Assembly: GCA_022571175.1 (NCBI GenBank)
Contig: JACZYI010000078.1
Span: forward strand, 1-8,006
From: Pseudomonadota bacterium
GTDB taxonomy: Bacteria; Pseudomonadota; Alphaproteobacteria; Sphingomonadales; SMXR01
DNA: 8,006 nucleotides
Reading direction: 5' to 3'
The notes beneath the pieces are model-generated. The model saw only the letters and a program-made list of their open reading frames with translations, searched no databases and was not told the DNA's origin. Position numbers and translations under genes: made by a program. Shown here piece after piece: positions 6,678-8,006 of the stretch (its first letter is position 1; each line of letters begins with the position of its first letter).

Positions 6678-8006
6678 CTAGGTGTTTTGGGCACTAATAA
6701 ATTCTGTCACCGTGTCGTCTCCAAGAGCACCACGAGCTGTGTTCACAATATCAACAGCCGTCAAACCAGCATCTTCATATTGTTGTTTGGGTTCGGCATG
6801 GGCGATAAATCGGTCAGGCAGGAACATGGGGCGGATTTTCAGCCCCTTGTCCAGCATGCCGCTGCAGGCCAAGTGATTTAACACTGCTGTGGCAAATCCA
6901 CCGATTGCCCCATCTTCAAGCGTAATCAGAACCTCATGATTTCTTGCAAGCTCTTCCACCAGACTTGTATCGAGTGGTTTGGCAAACCGGGCATCTGCGA
7001 CCGTGGTCGAAAAACCGCTAGCATTCAATTCATCAGCCGCTTTCAGGGCTTCCTGCAGCCGACCACCGAGGGATAGAATAGCGATTTTGTTCCCTTCGCG
7101 GATAATTTTTCCTTTTCCAATTTCAAGAGGAATACCGATCTCTGGCATGTCAACACCCACGCCTGCACCCCTTGGGTAGCGAAAGGCACAGGGCCGATCA
7201 TCGATCTGGACTGCTGTGGCAACCATATGTTTGAGCTCAGCCTCATCGGACGCTGCCATGACCACAAAATTTGGCAGGCATGAGAGATAGGTAATATCGT
7301 AGCTGCCAGCATGGGTAGGTCCATCTGCGCCAACCAGTCCTGCCCGGTCAATAGCAAACCGTACCGGAAGTGATTGCAGGGCCACATCGTGGACGATCTG
7401 ATCGTAAGCACGTTGCAAAAAGGTAGAATAAATTGTGGCAAAAGGCTTTAATCCTTCTGTCGCCATTCCGGCTGCAAAAGTAACCGCGTGCTGCTCGGCG
7501 ATACCCACATCAAACATACGGTCAGGGAAACGCTCTTCAAACAAATCCAGGCCCGTGCCCGAAGGCATGGCGCCGGTAATGGCAACAATCTTGTCGTCCT
7601 TCTCGGCCTCCTGAATCAAGGATTGTGCATAAACCTTGGTATAGCTGGGCGCGTTAGATTTTGATTTTACCGGCGTACCGCTCACCACGTCAAATTTACC
7701 AACGGCGTGATATTTCTCTCGATTTGGTTGCGGAAAGGGATGCCCCTTGCCTTTCTCCGTAACCACATGGACCAGGATTGGACCCATATTGTCGGCATCG
7801 CGTACATTCTCAAGAACCGGCACGAGATGTTCCATATTATGGCCATCCACCGGACCCACATAATAGAATCCCAATTCCTCAAAAAGTGTACCTCCGGTGA
7901 GCATTCCACGGGCATATTCCTCTGCCCGCTTGGCTAGCTTCGCCCAAGAGTTTGGAAATTTATTGGCCAGCCTTTTGCCAATACCCCTCAAGGTCAGGAA
8001 GCCTCG
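6678..8006 (-). CDS. dxs: 1-deoxy-D-xylulose-5-phosphate synthase, C-terminal part (5' end outside window)
   Basis: The frame is open from the right edge (starting RGFLTLRGIGKR) to the TAG at 6678-6680, giving 442 residues. Dxs is normally about 630-640, so about 190-200 N-terminal residues, including the first thiamine diphosphate contacts, are missing. Dxs condenses pyruvate with glyceraldehyde 3-phosphate, the first committed and often rate-setting step of the MEP isoprenoid pathway, in the cytoplasm. Visible are YYVGPVDGHN, EKGKGHPF, then the pyrimidine-binding domain with DVGIAEQHAVTFAAGMA (its E is the thiamine-activating glutamate), DRAGLVGADGPTHAG and PRGAGVGV, followed by the transketolase C-terminal domain (ITLEDGAIGGFATAV). 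TTG at 7991 is an internal codon, not a start, because homology continues upstream to the edge. Its place ahead of hpnD suggests precursor supply is tied to hopanoid synthesis. Confidence 0.97.
   Translation of the reverse strand, partial: RGFLTLRGIGKRLANKFPNSWAKLAKRAEEYARGMLTGGTLFEELGFYYVGPVDGHNMEHLVPVLENVRDADNMGPILVHVVTEKGKGHPFPQPNREKYHAVGKFDVVSGTPVKSKSNAPSYTKVYAQSLIQEAEKDDKIVAITGAMPSGTGLDLFEERFPDRMFDVGIAEQHAVTFAAGMATEGLKPFATIYSTFLQRAYDQIVHDVALQSLPVRFAIDRAGLVGADGPTHAGSYDITYLSCLPNFVVMAASDEAELKHMVATAVQIDDRPCAFRYPRGAGVGVDMPEIGIPLEIGKGKIIREGNKIAILSLGGRLQEALKAADELNASGFSTTVADARFAKPLDTSLVEELARNHEVLITLEDGAIGGFATAVLNHLACSGMLDKGLKIRPMFLPDRFIAHAEPKQQYEDAGLTAVDIVNTARGALGDDTVTEFISAQNT

Noticed and set aside
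7989..7991. TTG at 7991 as the start of the dxs gene
   Set aside because: The frame stays open to the window edge with Dxs-like residues (RGFLT), and a start here would remove the whole N-terminal thiamine-binding region.

Overview
The window is a hopanoid (bacterial sterol-like lipid) biosynthesis and transport locus. Protein motifs, tight gene packing and mid-range base composition (roughly half GC by eye) suggest an alphaproteobacterium. The sequence alone does not fix the genus.

Layout: two arms point towards each other and meet near base 1770. The rightward (+) arm has the 3' end of hpnN, an RND-type hopanoid exporter (1-564), a 92-base spacer holding a perfect 8-bp inverted repeat, then hpnH, the radical SAM adenosylhopane synthase (657-1787, TTG start). 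The leftward (-) arm, in order of transcription, is dxs (6678-8006, N-terminus beyond the right edge), hpnD (5759-6628), hpnE (4396-5754), shc/hpnF (2450-4393) and hpnG (1755-2462). Junctions in this arm are very tight: 49 nt, 4 nt, 2 nt, and a 13-nt or 4-nt overlap depending on the hpnG start. This looks like one operon. The stop codons of hpnH and hpnG lie inside each other's reading frames, giving a 33-bp tail-to-tail overlap.

How the genes work together: Dxs makes 1-deoxy-xylulose 5-phosphate, the entry point of the MEP isoprenoid pathway. HpnD condenses two farnesyl diphosphates to presqualene diphosphate. HpnC, not seen in this window, should convert that to hydroxysqualene, and HpnE reduces hydroxysqualene to squalene. 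Shc cyclises squalene to hopene. HpnH adds a 5'-deoxyadenosyl group to give adenosylhopane, and HpnG removes adenine to give the phosphoribosyl intermediate leading to bacteriohopanepolyols. HpnN moves hopanoids towards the outer membrane. The two consecutive enzymes HpnH and HpnG are therefore encoded by converging, overlapping genes.

Nothing here amounts to an undescribed system: every gene belongs to a known family. The points most worth a second look are the convergent hpnH/hpnG overlap, dxs in place of hpnC at the head of the squalene genes, the inverted repeat between hpnN and hpnH, and the extra C-terminal cysteines of HpnH. No RNA genes, mobile elements or CRISPR arrays were seen, and no stretch over 300 bases lacks a gene.
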